A stretch of DNA of 64,000 bases from Streptomyces sp. TLI_053. GTDB lineage: Bacteria; Actinomycetota; Actinomycetes; Streptomycetales; Streptomycetaceae. The stretch spans positions 9,389,501 to 9,453,500 of the forward strand of contig NZ_LT629775.1 in assembly GCF_900105395.1 (NCBI RefSeq). The letters are read 5' to 3'. Below are positions 47,127-56,781 of this stretch, piece after piece. Each line of letters opens with the position of its first letter. The stretch's first letter is position 1. Made by a program: the position numbers and the translations under genes. The notes under the pieces are model-generated. The model did no database searches and was not told the DNA's origin. It was given only the letters and a program-made list of their open reading frames with translations.

Positions 47127-47170
47127 ACCGCGGGGTCGGCACCCGAACGGGTGTCGGCCCCGTGCCGCGG
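47127..47170 (+). terminator. Imperfect hairpin
   Basis: GGGGTCGGCACCC pairs with GGGTGTCGGCCCC around gaac, extended by CCGCGG arms; 70 bp after the lectin stop. Confidence 0.5.
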
Positions 47171-47301
47171 TGGCGGCGGTGCCCGGGTGTCGTCGCCCCG
47201 CCGTGAACGGCGACGGCCGCGGTGCCGGGCGGTGCCGAGCGGTGCCGCCCGGGGCGGGTCCGGCGGGCTGCTGGGCCGCACCCGGTCCGCCTCTTGCCTC
47301 G

Positions 47302-47340
47302 TCTATCGAAATTCGATAGATTCCCATCGCAACTCGATGG
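47302..47340 (+). promoter_or_regulatory. Perfect 19-bp palindrome plus second inverted repeat before the DUF2975/XRE operon
   Basis: TCTATCGAA-A-TTCGATAGA (47302-47320) is perfect; CCATCG...CGATGG (47324-47340, 5-nt centre) follows with a related ATCG core. Located 12-50 bp upstream of the membrane-protein start; likely binding site of the XRE protein encoded second in the operon. Confidence 0.7.
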
Positions 47341-47351
47341 ATGGGTGGATC

Positions 47352-47843
47352 ATGGGCAAGCTGACAGTGCGCGCGCTGCGCGCCGTGCTCGTAGTGGTGC
47401 TGACCGGCACCGTGTTCGTACAGGCCATGATGGTGTGGGCCCTGGTCAGCGGGAACGATCCGGAGGACGGGACGCTCCCGTTGACGGCGCTGCGCGTGGT
47501 GACGGTCCTGGGCATCGGGGCGGCGCAGGTCGCCCTGGTCTGTGTCTGGCGACTGGTGGCGATGGTGCGGCGCGGAACCGTGTTCTCCCACGCGGCCTTC
47601 CGCTACGTGGACGGCATCATCGGCGCGATTGTCGCGGCCGCTCTCGTGTGGTTCTCGGTCACGGCCCTGAACGCGCCGGGCCAGCGGGACGACCCCGGCG
47701 TCACCCTCATCATGGGCGGGATCGGCCTCGCGATCCTGGGTGTCGCGCTCATCGTGCTCGTGCTGCGGATGCTGCTCGCCCAGGCCGTCGCCCGTGACGT
47801 CGAAGCGACCAGGATGCAGGCCGAGTTGAACGAGGTGATCTGA
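47352..47843 (+). CDS. DUF2975-type membrane protein
   Basis: 163 residues, four transmembrane segments (VRALRAVLVVVLTGTVFV, LTALRVVTVLGIGAAQVAL, YVDGIIGAIVAAALVWFSV, LIMGGIGLAILGVALIVLV). Matches small membrane proteins encoded with a YozG-like XRE gene. Function unknown. Its stop overlaps the XRE start (TGATG). Start ATG 47352; ATG 47337 in frame is possible. Confidence 0.8.
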   Translation: MGKLTVRALRAVLVVVLTGTVFVQAMMVWALVSGNDPEDGTLPLTALRVVTVLGIGAAQVALVCVWRLVAMVRRGTVFSHAAFRYVDGIIGAIVAAALVWFSVTALNAPGQRDDPGVTLIMGGIGLAILGVALIVLVLRMLLAQAVARDVEATRMQAELNEVI

Positions 47844-48145
47844 TGCCGATCGCGGTCGACATCGACGTGATGCTGGCCCGGCGGAAGATGTCCGTGGGTG
47901 AACTCGCGGACCGCATAGGGATCACGCCCGCCAACCTGGCGGTGCTCAAGAACGGCCGCGCCAAGGCGGTGCGATTCTCGACGCTCGCCGCCCTCTGCGA
48001 GGTGCTCGACTGCCAGCCGGGCGACCTGCTCCGCTGGGAGGACGACGGGGGCGAGGAGGGCGAGCGACCCGAACAGGCGGAGGGGTCCGAACGGACGGAG
48101 GGGCCCGAACGGGCGGAGGAGCCCGCGCGGCCCGAGGGCGGCTGA
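47843..48145 (+). CDS. Small XRE-family regulator (YozG-like)
   Basis: 100 residues. Compact helix-turn-helix: VDIDVMLARRKMSVGELADRI, ITPANLAVLKNGRAKAVRFSTLAALCEVLDCQPGDLLRW. The C-terminal third is a Glu/Arg/Pro repeat (EGxERxE units, about 48055-48135) probably disordered. Second gene of the operon behind the 19-bp palindrome; autoregulation likely. Confidence 0.88.
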   Translation: MPIAVDIDVMLARRKMSVGELADRIGITPANLAVLKNGRAKAVRFSTLAALCEVLDCQPGDLLRWEDDGGEEGERPEQAEGSERTEGPERAEEPARPEGG

Positions 48146-48195
48146 GCGACGCCGGTTCGACGGGGCGGCCGATGCCCAGGTGGCCCCGTATGCAG

Positions 48196-48240
48196 AATGA
48201 CCGGTCCCCGCGCGACAACAGCGCGCGGGGACCGGTCATT
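48196..48240 (+). terminator. Perfect 19-bp hairpin
   Basis: Arms 48196-48214 and 48222-48240 with 7-nt AT-rich loop, 50 bp after the XRE stop. Confidence 0.85.
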
Positions 48241-48365
48241 TGCGTACTGGTGCGCTGCGCGGACTGTGCAGGATCGCTGCACGCCTCGCACAGTCCGGCT
48301 CGCCGGGCGCGGGCTAGATTCGATCCCTGTTGCAGACGACGGCTGTTCCTGATGAAAGGCATGTC

Positions 48366-48881
48366 ATGCGCAAGCCAATAGTGTTCCTGGCGACGGCCCT
48401 CCTGGCGGCGGGTTTCCACGCGGCCACGGCTCCGCAGGCCTCGGCGGAAGGCGGTCCCTTCTGGGGCGAGCTCTTCACGCCGGTCGGCCCCGGCACCTGG
48501 TACCCCGCGAAGTGCGCCACTCCCAAGGGCAACAGCACGGCGAACGGGACCATCATCACCCTGTGGAACTGCACGGGCGACGAGCTCCAGAAGTGGGACC
48601 ACGACGGCCACCAGATCTTCCACAAGGCGAGCGGGAAGTGCCTGACGCCGCAGGGCGACGCCTACGGCGTCAACGGCGCGGTGCTCACCCTGTGGCCGTG
48701 CGGGGACTACCGCAACACCCCCAGCCAGAACTTCTGGTCCTCGGACTGGTCCATGCACACCAGGTACTCGGACAAGTGCCTGACCAACAAGGGCGGTTCG
48801 TCCGGCAACGGCACCTACCTGACCCTGTGGACCTGTGCCGCGGACTTCCCGCCGGAGCAGCACTGGCAGATGCGGTACTGA
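48366..48881 (+). CDS. Secreted ricin-type lectin-like protein
   Basis: 171 residues. Signal peptide (about 1-26), then a beta-trefoil-like domain: KCATPKGNSTANGTIITLWNCTGDELQKW, KCLTPQGDAYGVNGAVLTLW and KCLTNKGGSSGNGTYLTLWTC with paired cysteines in each repeat. Extracellular carbohydrate binding predicted. ATG 48366 with GAAAGG SD. Distinct from the lectin at 46542 (different linker and Cys pattern). Confidence 0.85.
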   Translation: MRKPIVFLATALLAAGFHAATAPQASAEGGPFWGELFTPVGPGTWYPAKCATPKGNSTANGTIITLWNCTGDELQKWDHDGHQIFHKASGKCLTPQGDAYGVNGAVLTLWPCGDYRNTPSQNFWSSDWSMHTRYSDKCLTNKGGSSGNGTYLTLWTCAADFPPEQHWQMRY

Positions 48882-49098
48882 CGGACGGCACCCCGGCGGG
48901 CGGGCACCGGACCGGCCTCCGGCCCGGCGGTCCGTCCACCGGGGACCTGCCGGCCGCACCGGATGTGCGGACCGGCCGAGCGGACACCCGCCCCGGCGGG
49001 GCACCGGACCTTCAACGTCCCGCCCCGCCGCGGCGAGTGGACCCGGCTGTGCCCGGGTGGGCACAGCCCCCGAACGACGAGATACGGGGACTTCTCTC

Positions 49099-52000
49099 TT
49101 GCGATCCATCCGACGGGCATGCCTGCCGGCCGCCGCGGCGGCCGCCTGCGCGGCCCTGACCGCGGGCCTGCTCCAAGCCCCTCCCGCGACCGCCGCACCG
49201 GCCCCCTCCGCCGGGGCCGTGCCGCCACCCGCCGCCTCCTTACGCGTGGACAGTCCGGACCAGACCCTGGGAAAGGAGTGGAAGGCCTCCGAGGACCGTG
49301 CGGTGACCGGCGCGGCCGACGCCGAGGCGTTCAAGATACTCGTCGCCGACGAGGCGGCGGCGTACGAATGGAAGACGGTCGCCGCGCTCGCGGAGCCCGG
49401 GATGCCGGCCGATTCCTGGATCGGCAACCAGTGCGTCATGGACGACTCGCACGTGGCCGCCGTGTACGCCCCGCGCGCCTTCACGAACAAGCCCGACCTG
49501 ATGCAGGGCGGCGCGTTCACGGCGATCGTCAACACCAGGACGGGCGAGGTGACGAAGCTGCCGTTCACCGCCACGCTCGCCTACTTCGACCCCGCCTGCA
49601 ACACCACCACGCACACGGCCGCCTTCACCCAGTACCGCGACATGAACGACGCGGCGCAGGTCAAGACCCAGGTCGTCACCGTCGACACGGCGGGCACCGT
49701 CGTCACCAGGACGGGCGAGCTGCGGGGGCAGGTGTCGTCGGCGGTGCCGGTGAAGGACGGTGTGGTGGCCGGTCTGGGCCGCGATCTCGTCCGGATCGAC
49801 GGCAACGGCACGATCAGCCGGCTCGCCGCGGGCGACAGCATCCCCTTCGACATCCGCCCCATGGCGGACGACCGCGTCGGCTTCGTGGACCGCAAGGACT
49901 CGGGGACCGCGCGGGCGAAGGTGTACGGCGGCAGCGGCGACGAGCCGCTCACGGTCGCCACCGGGAACCCCGGAGAGCTGGAGCTGGTGTCCGGCGCGCA
50001 GGGGCGCGTCTTCCTCACCGGCCGTCCCCGGACCGTCGACGTGGAGGGGAGCGGAGTCACCCGCCTCGACGCGCCGGCGGGCACCGAGGTCTCCTCCGAG
50101 GGCCACCTCGCCGTCGCCCCCGTCCTCACCCCCGGTGTCCGCGCCGGACTGACGCGGATCAAGGCGGCGGGGAAGGGCTTCGACGGGGCGGCCGCCCCCG
50201 AGGCGGGTGCCCCCGACCCCTCGGGGACACGTCCCGGGACCCCGGCCCCGGTCGACGGCACCACGACGGTCACCTCGACCGTCACGGCGACGGGCAAGGA
50301 GGTCCGGCAGCGGGTCGCCCCGGCGCAGCCGAGCCCCGCCGACGATCCGTCCCCCGCCCTGACCGGCGACGCCGAACCGCGGACGACGCCCCCCGCGGCC
50401 GCGGCCGCGGGCGCGCCCGACTCCCACGACCCCCGCGACACCGACCGCTGGTGCTCGGTCTCCCGCAACGACATGGGTGTGCAGGCGCTGCAGCCGACGC
50501 CCAACCAGGTCGAGTGGGCGGTGGACATGGCCGTCCGCGGCGAGTTGCGCAGCAACTGGATCCGGCAGGGCGACTACCGGGGCCAGGCCGGGCTGCTCAC
50601 GATCGACCCGCAGGGGCTGTTCCCCCGCCCGGAGCTGAAGGGCGGCGGACGGATCCCCGCCAATGTGCTGCTCGGCATCCTGGCGCAGGAGTCCAACCTG
50701 TGGCAGGCCGAGTCCGGCGCGATCCCCGGCCAGACGGGCAGCCCGCTGGCAGCCGTGGACGGGTACTACGGCCACAGCGCGAAGGACACGCTGCTCGGCT
50801 ACTGGCGCATCAACTGGGACAAGTCCGACTGCGGTTACGGCGTCGGCCAGGTCACCGACGGCATGCGGCTGAAGGGGCACGAGAAGCCCGGCGAGACGAG
50901 CCTCGAGCCGGCGCTGCAGAAGGCGATCGCCGTCGACTACGCCACCAACATCGCCGCCTCCATGAAGATCCTCGCCGACAAGTGGAACGAGGTGCACGCC
51001 GACGGGCAGCGGATCACGGTCAACAACGACGACCCGTCCCGTCCGGAGAACTGGTTCACGGCGGCCTGGAACTACAACCTCGGCTTCAACCCGAAGTCGG
51101 AGGCCGGCCGGAACGGCGGCGCCTGGGGCCTGGGCTGGTACAACAACCCCGCCAACCCGATGTACAAGAAGGGTGCCTGGGACCACCCGTTCATGGATGT
51201 GAGCCTCAACCCGAACAACATCCGGGACGCGGCGACCCCGCAGTACTGGCCGTACCAGATGAAGGTGATGGGCTGGTCCGCCTGGTCCATCGACGCCGGC
51301 TTCTCCTACGGCACCGACGGACGCCAGGACTGGAAGGGCGAATCGGGCTTCAACTCGGCCGGCTTCAACCCCGCCTGGTGGGCCACCCCCGCCGACCGCT
51401 CCCGGGTCAGCCCGCCGATCGGGACCTTCTGCAACACGATGAACAACTGCAACCCCGCCAGCCCGGTGGACTGCCCGGACGAGGCCTGCTACCGCCAGTT
51501 CTGGTGGAACCAGGAGAACGCGACCTGGAAGCCCGACTGCAGTCAGACCTGCGGGCACGAGAACATCAAGTACCAGACCCTGCGGGCCGAGCCGGGCCGC
51601 GGCTACCGGCTGAAGAACGGCACTCCGGTGTGCGCCGGCGCCCCGGCGGGCTCCGACGTCGTCACCTCGGTCCCCGCCGGCACGCCGACCTGGTCGGCCT
51701 GCGGAGCGGCCGCCTCGACGGGCACGTTCCAGTTCACCTTCCACGCCGACATGGACCAGCACTACGAGGCGAAGGCCGATCTGCACTCGATCGGGGGCGG
51801 TCACGGCGGCCACTTCTGGTACACCCACACCCGTGACGAGGACCACTACGGCGGCGACGGCAACCGGATGACGATCGTGGGCGAGTGGACGGCGGGCAAG
51901 TCGTACGACCTCGCCGCCGTCTACGCCTACGTCCCCGACACCGGGGCGCAGACCAAGGACGCGAAGTACGTCATCAGCGGCGCGGTCGGCGGTCCGTACG

Positions 52001-53514
52001 AGCGGTACGTCGACCAGAACGCGAACAACGGCCAGTGGGTGTCCCTGGGCGCGTACAGGTTCGGTTCCACGCCGAAGGTGACACTGACGAACTACTCGAA
52101 GGCGGGCACCGCCGACCGCGACATCGCGTGGAACTCAGTGGCCTTCAAGCCGATCAGGGGCACCTTCGTCCAGCGTTCGCTGACCGCGGCCGCGGTGTTC
52201 GACCCGAACCAGGAGCTGAACTCCAACTGGCCGGTGTCGACGGAGATCAACTCGCCCGTGCGGTCCATGAAGGCCCTCTACGACTGGGGGCTGGGCCTGG
52301 CCGACCAGGGGCCGCTGTGGAACAACCCGGACGGGGCCGACGCCCACGGTCTGACCTCCGAGGCGCGGTGCCCGACGGCGCAGGCCGTCGGCGAGTGCAC
52401 GGGGCAGCAGACGTGGGACGTGGCCGACCAGTGGGCGAAGGACATCAGGGCCGGCGGCTGGGCCCCGCGCGCGGACGGTTCCGCCCCCGCGATGTCGATC
52501 CCGGTCTGGATGGCGATGTCCAACCTGCGTCCTGATGTCTCCAGGCCCGCTTCCCAGGCCTTCAGCGACCCGAACAGCTACAAGATCAAGTCCGAGGTGA
52601 GCGTGACGTTCGTGGTCGGCGAGGACGGGAAGATCGTCGACGGCAGCGCCGGGTCGAACTACCGGGCCCGGGTCGGCAACGCCCACCTGCCCCACTTCGT
52701 CACCAGGATCATGAAGACGATCGAGGCGGACTACGGGATCGCGGCACCGGACATCGACTACACCACGCAGGACGCGCTGGAGTACGGCAACGTCCAGATC
52801 TCCCACCCTTACACCGACGGTGACACCCCGGGGCAGGCGTACTTCCCGCACTTCCGCGGGGCACGGGTGGACGACGCCAAGCAGTGCGTCGACTTCCGCG
52901 CCGTCGGCGGCGGTGTGCACGGCTACCGCGCCATGATCGGCCACAAGTCGGTCAACGACAACGTCAAGGCGTGGGTGGACAAGGTCGACGCGAGCCTGAG
53001 GACCAACCACGCGGTGAAGCGGTTCGCCGGCGACGTCTACGCGATGTTCTTCAAGAACACCGGATCCTGGAACAACAACATGGGCGGCTCCATGATCGGC
53101 AACGCGCCCCCGATCTGGCAGGACATCGCCGCGGCCTTCTGCGCCGACGGGTCCGTGAAGCCGACGCACTACCAGCGCAACGGCGACGCGACCCCGTCCA
53201 ACGGGATCGTCTTCCAGTCCTACATGCCCGACCTGTACCTCTACGTCGACGACCGGCTGACCGACAACCTCGGCCGCCCGTCGAACCAGCGGATCAGCGG
53301 CGGGGACTGGAGGAACTTCTCCAACTTCCCCGCCACCGCCCCCAACGGCAACGCCTACGGTTCCTGCTCGGCCGCCACCCGCGGCAGCGGCGGCAACCCG
53401 TGGGCGGTCGACGCCCCGGCTCCGGTCATCGGCGACGGCCCGGGGAACCGGCCGAACAAGGTGGTGCACTGCGACGACGCGGCCAACGAGTTCACCAGCA
53501 ATCTCACCCGGTGA
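49099..53514 (+). CDS. Large secreted protein with lysozyme-like and golvesin C-terminal-like domains
   Basis: 1471 residues. Signal peptide (about 1-34, PPATAAPA); an N-terminal beta-propeller-like part (about 50-370, repeated VxTVDTAGTVVTRTGEL and DGNGTISRL strands); Pro/Ala linker; a lysozyme/transglycosylase-like domain (about 480-740) with RIPANVLLGILAQESN, GYYGHS and CGYGVGQVTDGM; then a golvesin C-terminal-like beta domain (about 870-1020: FTFHADMDQHYEAKADLHSI..., DIAWNSVAFKP); and a C-terminal region of about 440 residues of unknown fold ending HCDDAANEFTSNLTR. Extracellular, probably peptidoglycan- or polymer-directed. TTG 49099 chosen because it makes the signal peptide start cleanly, GGGGA SD. 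Confidence 0.88.
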   Translation: MRSIRRACLPAAAAAACAALTAGLLQAPPATAAPAPSAGAVPPPAASLRVDSPDQTLGKEWKASEDRAVTGAADAEAFKILVADEAAAYEWKTVAALAEPGMPADSWIGNQCVMDDSHVAAVYAPRAFTNKPDLMQGGAFTAIVNTRTGEVTKLPFTATLAYFDPACNTTTHTAAFTQYRDMNDAAQVKTQVVTVDTAGTVVTRTGELRGQVSSAVPVKDGVVAGLGRDLVRIDGNGTISRLAAGDSIPFDIRPMADDRVGFVDRKDSGTARAKVYGGSGDEPLTVATGNPGELELVSGAQGRVFLTGRPRTVDVEGSGVTRLDAPAGTEVSSEGHLAVAPVLTPGVRAGLTRIKAAGKGFDGAAAPEAGAPDPSGTRPGTPAPVDGTTTVTSTVTATGKEVRQRVAPAQPSPADDPSPALTGDAEPRTTPPAAAAAGAPDSHDPRDTDRWCSVSRNDMGVQALQPTPNQVEWAVDMAVRGELRSNWIRQGDYRGQAGLLTIDPQGLFPRPELKGGGRIPANVLLGILAQESNLWQAESGAIPGQTGSPLAAVDGYYGHSAKDTLLGYWRINWDKSDCGYGVGQVTDGMRLKGHEKPGETSLEPALQKAIAVDYATNIAASMKILADKWNEVHADGQRITVNNDDPSRPENWFTAAWNYNLGFNPKSEAGRNGGAWGLGWYNNPANPMYKKGAWDHPFMDVSLNPNNIRDAATPQYWPYQMKVMGWSAWSIDAGFSYGTDGRQDWKGESGFNSAGFNPAWWATPADRSRVSPPIGTFCNTMNNCNPASPVDCPDEACYRQFWWNQENATWKPDCSQTCGHENIKYQTLRAEPGRGYRLKNGTPVCAGAPAGSDVVTSVPAGTPTWSACGAAASTGTFQFTFHADMDQHYEAKADLHSIGGGHGGHFWYTHTRDEDHYGGDGNRMTIVGEWTAGKSYDLAAVYAYVPDTGAQTKDAKYVISGAVGGPYERYVDQNANNGQWVSLGAYRFGSTPKVTLTNYSKAGTADRDIAWNSVAFKPIRGTFVQRSLTAAAVFDPNQELNSNWPVSTEINSPVRSMKALYDWGLGLADQGPLWNNPDGADAHGLTSEARCPTAQAVGECTGQQTWDVADQWAKDIRAGGWAPRADGSAPAMSIPVWMAMSNLRPDVSRPASQAFSDPNSYKIKSEVSVTFVVGEDGKIVDGSAGSNYRARVGNAHLPHFVTRIMKTIEADYGIAAPDIDYTTQDALEYGNVQISHPYTDGDTPGQAYFPHFRGARVDDAKQCVDFRAVGGGVHGYRAMIGHKSVNDNVKAWVDKVDASLRTNHAVKRFAGDVYAMFFKNTGSWNNNMGGSMIGNAPPIWQDIAAAFCADGSVKPTHYQRNGDATPSNGIVFQSYMPDLYLYVDDRLTDNLGRPSNQRISGGDWRNFSNFPATAPNGNAYGSCSAATRGSGGNPWAVDAPAPVIGDGPGNRPNKVVHCDDAANEFTSNLTR

Positions 53515-53544
53515 CCGTGTGCGCCGTCGCGTGATGCCGTGACA

Positions 53545-53597
53545 CGACGCGAGGAGAGGGGGAGGCCCGCCACGGGCCTCCCCCTCTCCTCGCGTCG
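53545..53597. terminator. Perfect 25-bp bidirectional hairpin
   Basis: Arms 53545-53569 and 53573-53597 fully complementary, 3-nt loop, between convergent genes ending at 53514 and 53628. Confidence 0.9.
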
Positions 53598-53627
53598 GAG
53601 GGACCGGTGGCGTGCGGGTCCTGGCGG

Positions 53628-54872
53628 TCAGAGGCGCAGGACGATCAGGGCGGTGTCGTCGGTCAGACCGGCCGGGGGGACGAGGTCGGTCAGGAGCGCG
53701 TCGGCGAGGGTCTCGGGGTCGGCACGGCGGTGGCGGGAGAGGGAGCGGGCGAGCCGGTCGAGCCCGGTGTCGATGTCCTCGCGCCGGCGTTCGACCAGCC
53801 CGTCGGTGTAGAGGACGAGGACGGAGCCCTCGGTGAAGCCGGTCCGGGCCTGGGGGCGCGGGACGTGTTCCGGGCGGGCGCCGAGCGGGGGATCGGTGGC
53901 GCGGTCGAGGAAGGCCACGGTTCCGTCGGGGTCGCACAGGGCGGGCGGCGGGTGGCCCGCGCTGCTGTAGGTGAGGGTGTGCCCGGTCCAGTCGACGAAG
54001 ACCGACACGGCGGTGGCGCTCTCCGCACCGTCGACGAAGCGGGCGTACAGGCCCAGCACGTCCAGGGCGGTGGCGGGACCGCCGGCGACCCGGGAGGCCG
54101 CGGACAGGGCGCTGCGCAACTGGCCCATCACACCGGCGGCGCGCAGTCCGTGGCCGACGACGTCGCCGACCGCCAGCGCGACGGTGGTGCGGGCCGTGCC
54201 GGGCAGGTCGGCCAGGTCAGCAAGGTCGTACCAGTCGCCGCAGACGTTCAGGGCCCCGGCGGCGGGCCGGTAGCGCACGGCCGCCCGGTGGTGGCCGAGC
54301 GGGCGCGGCGCGGGGAGCATCGCTTCCTGGAGGTGGAGGGCGACCTCGCGTTCGCGGGCGTGGGCGTCGCGAAGGCGTTCGTTGATCTCCTGCAGCTCCT
54401 GGGCACGCGTGTACAGCTCGGCCTCCAGGGCTCGGGCGCGGTCGCCGTCGTGGGAGCCGCGGGCCGTGATGAGGTCCGTGACCTCCTCGACACGGTGCAG
54501 CAGCAGTGCCACCGTGCCGTCCGGGGCGAGCACGGGCGCGTTCACGGGGCTCCAGTGCCGCTCGTGCCACACGCCGGGGCGCTCGGGGTCCTCGACGTCG
54601 TAGCGCTGCAGGGCCATGGTGTCGCGCTCACCGGTGGCCATGACCCGCTCGAGCGAGGCGTGCAGGTTGCGCACACCGTTCGCCGAGGGGTCGTTGGGGT
54701 TGTCGGGGAAGACGTCGAACAGGTAGCGGCCGATGAGCTGCTCGCGGGTGCGTCCGGACACGGCCAGGAAGGCGTCGTTGACGTCCGCGTACACCAGGCC
54801 GCGGGTCAGCAGCGCGGCCGGACCCGGCAGCGCCTGGAAGACGGCCTGGTAGTCGATGACGGGTCCGTTCAC
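53628..54872 (-). CDS. PAS - SpoIIE/PP2C-type serine phosphatase
   Basis: 414 residues. N-terminal PAS-like sensor (about 8-130: VFQALPGPAALLTRGLVYADVNDAFLAVSGRTREQLIG), coiled-coil (about 140-185: ALEAELYTRAQELQEINERL) and SpoIIE phosphatase (about 190-412) with CGDWYDL, ALAVGDVVGHGLRAAGVM, LTYSSAGHPPP and LVLYTDGLVER metal/active motifs. Such phosphatases dephosphorylate anti-anti-sigma factors in partner switching. No partner STAS or kinase gene nearby. GTG 54872 with AGGTGG SD. Confidence 0.92.
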   Translation of the reverse strand: MNGPVIDYQAVFQALPGPAALLTRGLVYADVNDAFLAVSGRTREQLIGRYLFDVFPDNPNDPSANGVRNLHASLERVMATGERDTMALQRYDVEDPERPGVWHERHWSPVNAPVLAPDGTVALLLHRVEEVTDLITARGSHDGDRARALEAELYTRAQELQEINERLRDAHAREREVALHLQEAMLPAPRPLGHHRAAVRYRPAAGALNVCGDWYDLADLADLPGTARTTVALAVGDVVGHGLRAAGVMGQLRSALSAASRVAGGPATALDVLGLYARFVDGAESATAVSVFVDWTGHTLTYSSAGHPPPALCDPDGTVAFLDRATDPPLGARPEHVPRPQARTGFTEGSVLVLYTDGLVERRREDIDTGLDRLARSLSRHRRADPETLADALLTDLVPPAGLTDDTALIVLRL

Positions 54873-55073
54873 GATCCACCTGCCCGTGCGGGGGGTCCTT
54901 CCACCATAGGAGCGGGCCGCCCGCACGGCACGCTCCAGGGGGCGCGGGGTGCGGGGGCGAGGGCGCGGGAACGTGCGTCCTGGCGGCTGCGGCGTCGGTC
55001 GTGGGCCTGCACGTCGTCCGGACCGCCGCGCGGCCGCGCGGCAGCCGTGAGGAATGCCGCGCGGTCGCGCCGG

Positions 55074-55260
55074 TCAGGGCCCGATGACGTTGATCGTACG
55101 GTTGATCGAGGACACCGGCACGAGGATCTTCCTCATACCGAGCAGCCCGGAGTCGCTGCTTCCCGTGGTCCAGCACCGGTCGAACGCCCGGTCCGGCGTC
55201 CGGGTGAGGAATTCACCGCCCCGGCTCAGACGGCGGACGGCGGACCGCGGTCGGCCGGGG
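55074..55260 (-). pseudogene. 5'-truncated coding fragment
   Basis: Minus-strand frame with near-perfect third-position GC bias: GGEFLTRTPDRAFDRCWT, TGSSDSGLLGMRKILVPV, SSINRTINVIGP then TGA. No start codon with SD except an internal ATG 55136 that would give a 20-residue peptide. Either the C-terminal stump of a lost gene or a 20-aa peptide; family not recognised. The 55261-55358 remainder contains the palindrome CCCCCTAGGGGG (55266-55277). Confidence 0.35.
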
Positions 55261-55358
55261 AGGAACCCCCTAGGGGGCGCGAAGGCCCCTTCCCGGAGGG
55301 GGCAGGTCCACCGCTGAGTGGACGTCAGTTCCTGTGCCTGCGACCTACCGTCGCCGGT

Positions 55359-56603
55359 ATGAGACGACTTCGCGCCACCGTCGGCGCGGCAGCCCTGCTG
55401 CTTGCGCTGCCCCTGTCCGTCGCCGCCGCCGGCCCGGCCCCGGCCGCACCGCCGCCGACAGGAAACGCCGCTGCCTCCTCCGCCACCCCCGCGTTCGGTG
55501 CCGCCCCCGCGTTCGGTGCCGCCGCATCCGGCGGCCCCGCCACGACGAGCGACCCGGCCGCCGTCCGCATCGAACTCCCGCGCCCGACCGGACCGTACGC
55601 GGTCGGACGGGAGATCCTGCACCTGGTGGACCAGGACCGTCCGGACCCGTGGGTGCCCTCCGCCGGTCCGCGCCGGTTGATGGTGTCGATGTACTACCCC
55701 GCCCACGCCGGCACGGGCGGCCCGGCCCCCTACATGACCGCCGCGGCGGCCCGCGCGATGATGGACACCCGGCTGCCGGGCAACACCCTCCCGACCGAGG
55801 TCCTCGCCGGTGTCCGGACCTGGTCGGCGACCGGCGCCCGTCCACAGGGCGGCCACTACCCGCTGGTGGTGCTGTCACCCGGCTTCATCGACGCGCGGAC
55901 GGTCGTCACCGGCCTCGCCGAGGATCTGGCCAGCCGCGGTTACGTCGTCGCGCTGGTCGACCACACCTACGAGAACACCGGCACCACCTTCCCGGACGGG
56001 CGGACGCTGCCCTGTGTGATGTGCGGCGTTCCCAAGGACTGGTCGAAGGTGGACGAGAGCCGGGCGAAGGACGTCTCGTTCGTCATCGACCGACTGACCG
56101 GCCGCACTCACCCGGCGTGGCGCTACGCCCGGATGATCGACCGCGACCGGATCGGCATGGCCGGTCACTCCGCCGGTGGCGCGGCCGCCGTCCCGGCCCT
56201 GCTCACCGACTGCCGGATCCGGGCCGGGGTGAACCTGGACGGCACCATGGACGTCCTGGTCCCCGCCACCGGGATCGGCGGCAAGCCGTTCCTGATGATC
56301 GGACACTCGCTGGACGGCGAGGCCGAGGACGAGAGCTGGGAGAAGAGCTGGCCCCGCCTCGACGGCTGGAAGCGTTGGCTGACCGTCGAGGGCACCGACC
56401 ACCACAGCTTCACCGACTTCCCGGTGCTCATCGACGGACTGGGCCTGCCTCCGCAGCCCGGCACCACCATCGCGAGCGGGCGCGCCGTCGATCTCACCCG
56501 CCGGTACGTCGCCGCCTTCTTCGACCTGCAGCTGAAGGGCGTCCGGCAGCCGCTGCTCGACGGACCGAACGCGGCCGACCCGGAGGTGGGGTTCCACCCC
56601 TGA
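55359..56603 (+). CDS. Secreted alpha/beta hydrolase (PAF-acetylhydrolase/lipase-like)
   Basis: 414 residues. Signal peptide (about 1-28) and Ala/Pro-rich linker with repeated PAFGAAPAFGAA, then an alpha/beta-hydrolase: nucleophile elbow AGHSAGG, acid in GVNLDGTMD and His in EGTDHHSFTDFP. Similar in layout to plasma PAF-acetylhydrolase-type esterases of actinomycetes. Acts on short-chain esters or lipids outside the cell; substrate unknown. ATG 55359 (MRRLRATVGAAALLL). Confidence 0.9.
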   Translation: MRRLRATVGAAALLLALPLSVAAAGPAPAAPPPTGNAAASSATPAFGAAPAFGAAASGGPATTSDPAAVRIELPRPTGPYAVGREILHLVDQDRPDPWVPSAGPRRLMVSMYYPAHAGTGGPAPYMTAAAARAMMDTRLPGNTLPTEVLAGVRTWSATGARPQGGHYPLVVLSPGFIDARTVVTGLAEDLASRGYVVALVDHTYENTGTTFPDGRTLPCVMCGVPKDWSKVDESRAKDVSFVIDRLTGRTHPAWRYARMIDRDRIGMAGHSAGGAAAVPALLTDCRIRAGVNLDGTMDVLVPATGIGGKPFLMIGHSLDGEAEDESWEKSWPRLDGWKRWLTVEGTDHHSFTDFPVLIDGLGLPPQPGTTIASGRAVDLTRRYVAAFFDLQLKGVRQPLLDGPNAADPEVGFHP

Positions 56604-56781
56604 CCTCCGGTCCGCGAACATGTCGGTCCGAGCGGCCGGCGTCACGATCCGCGGGCGTGCTCGTGCTCGTGCTCGTGCCGATCGCGGACGGTGATCCGCG
56701 GTCCTGATCGCACGACGGGGCGGGGTCGGCCCGGGAGCCCAAGGGTTCTCGGTGCCGGCCCCGCCCCTTTTCTGCTCCGGT

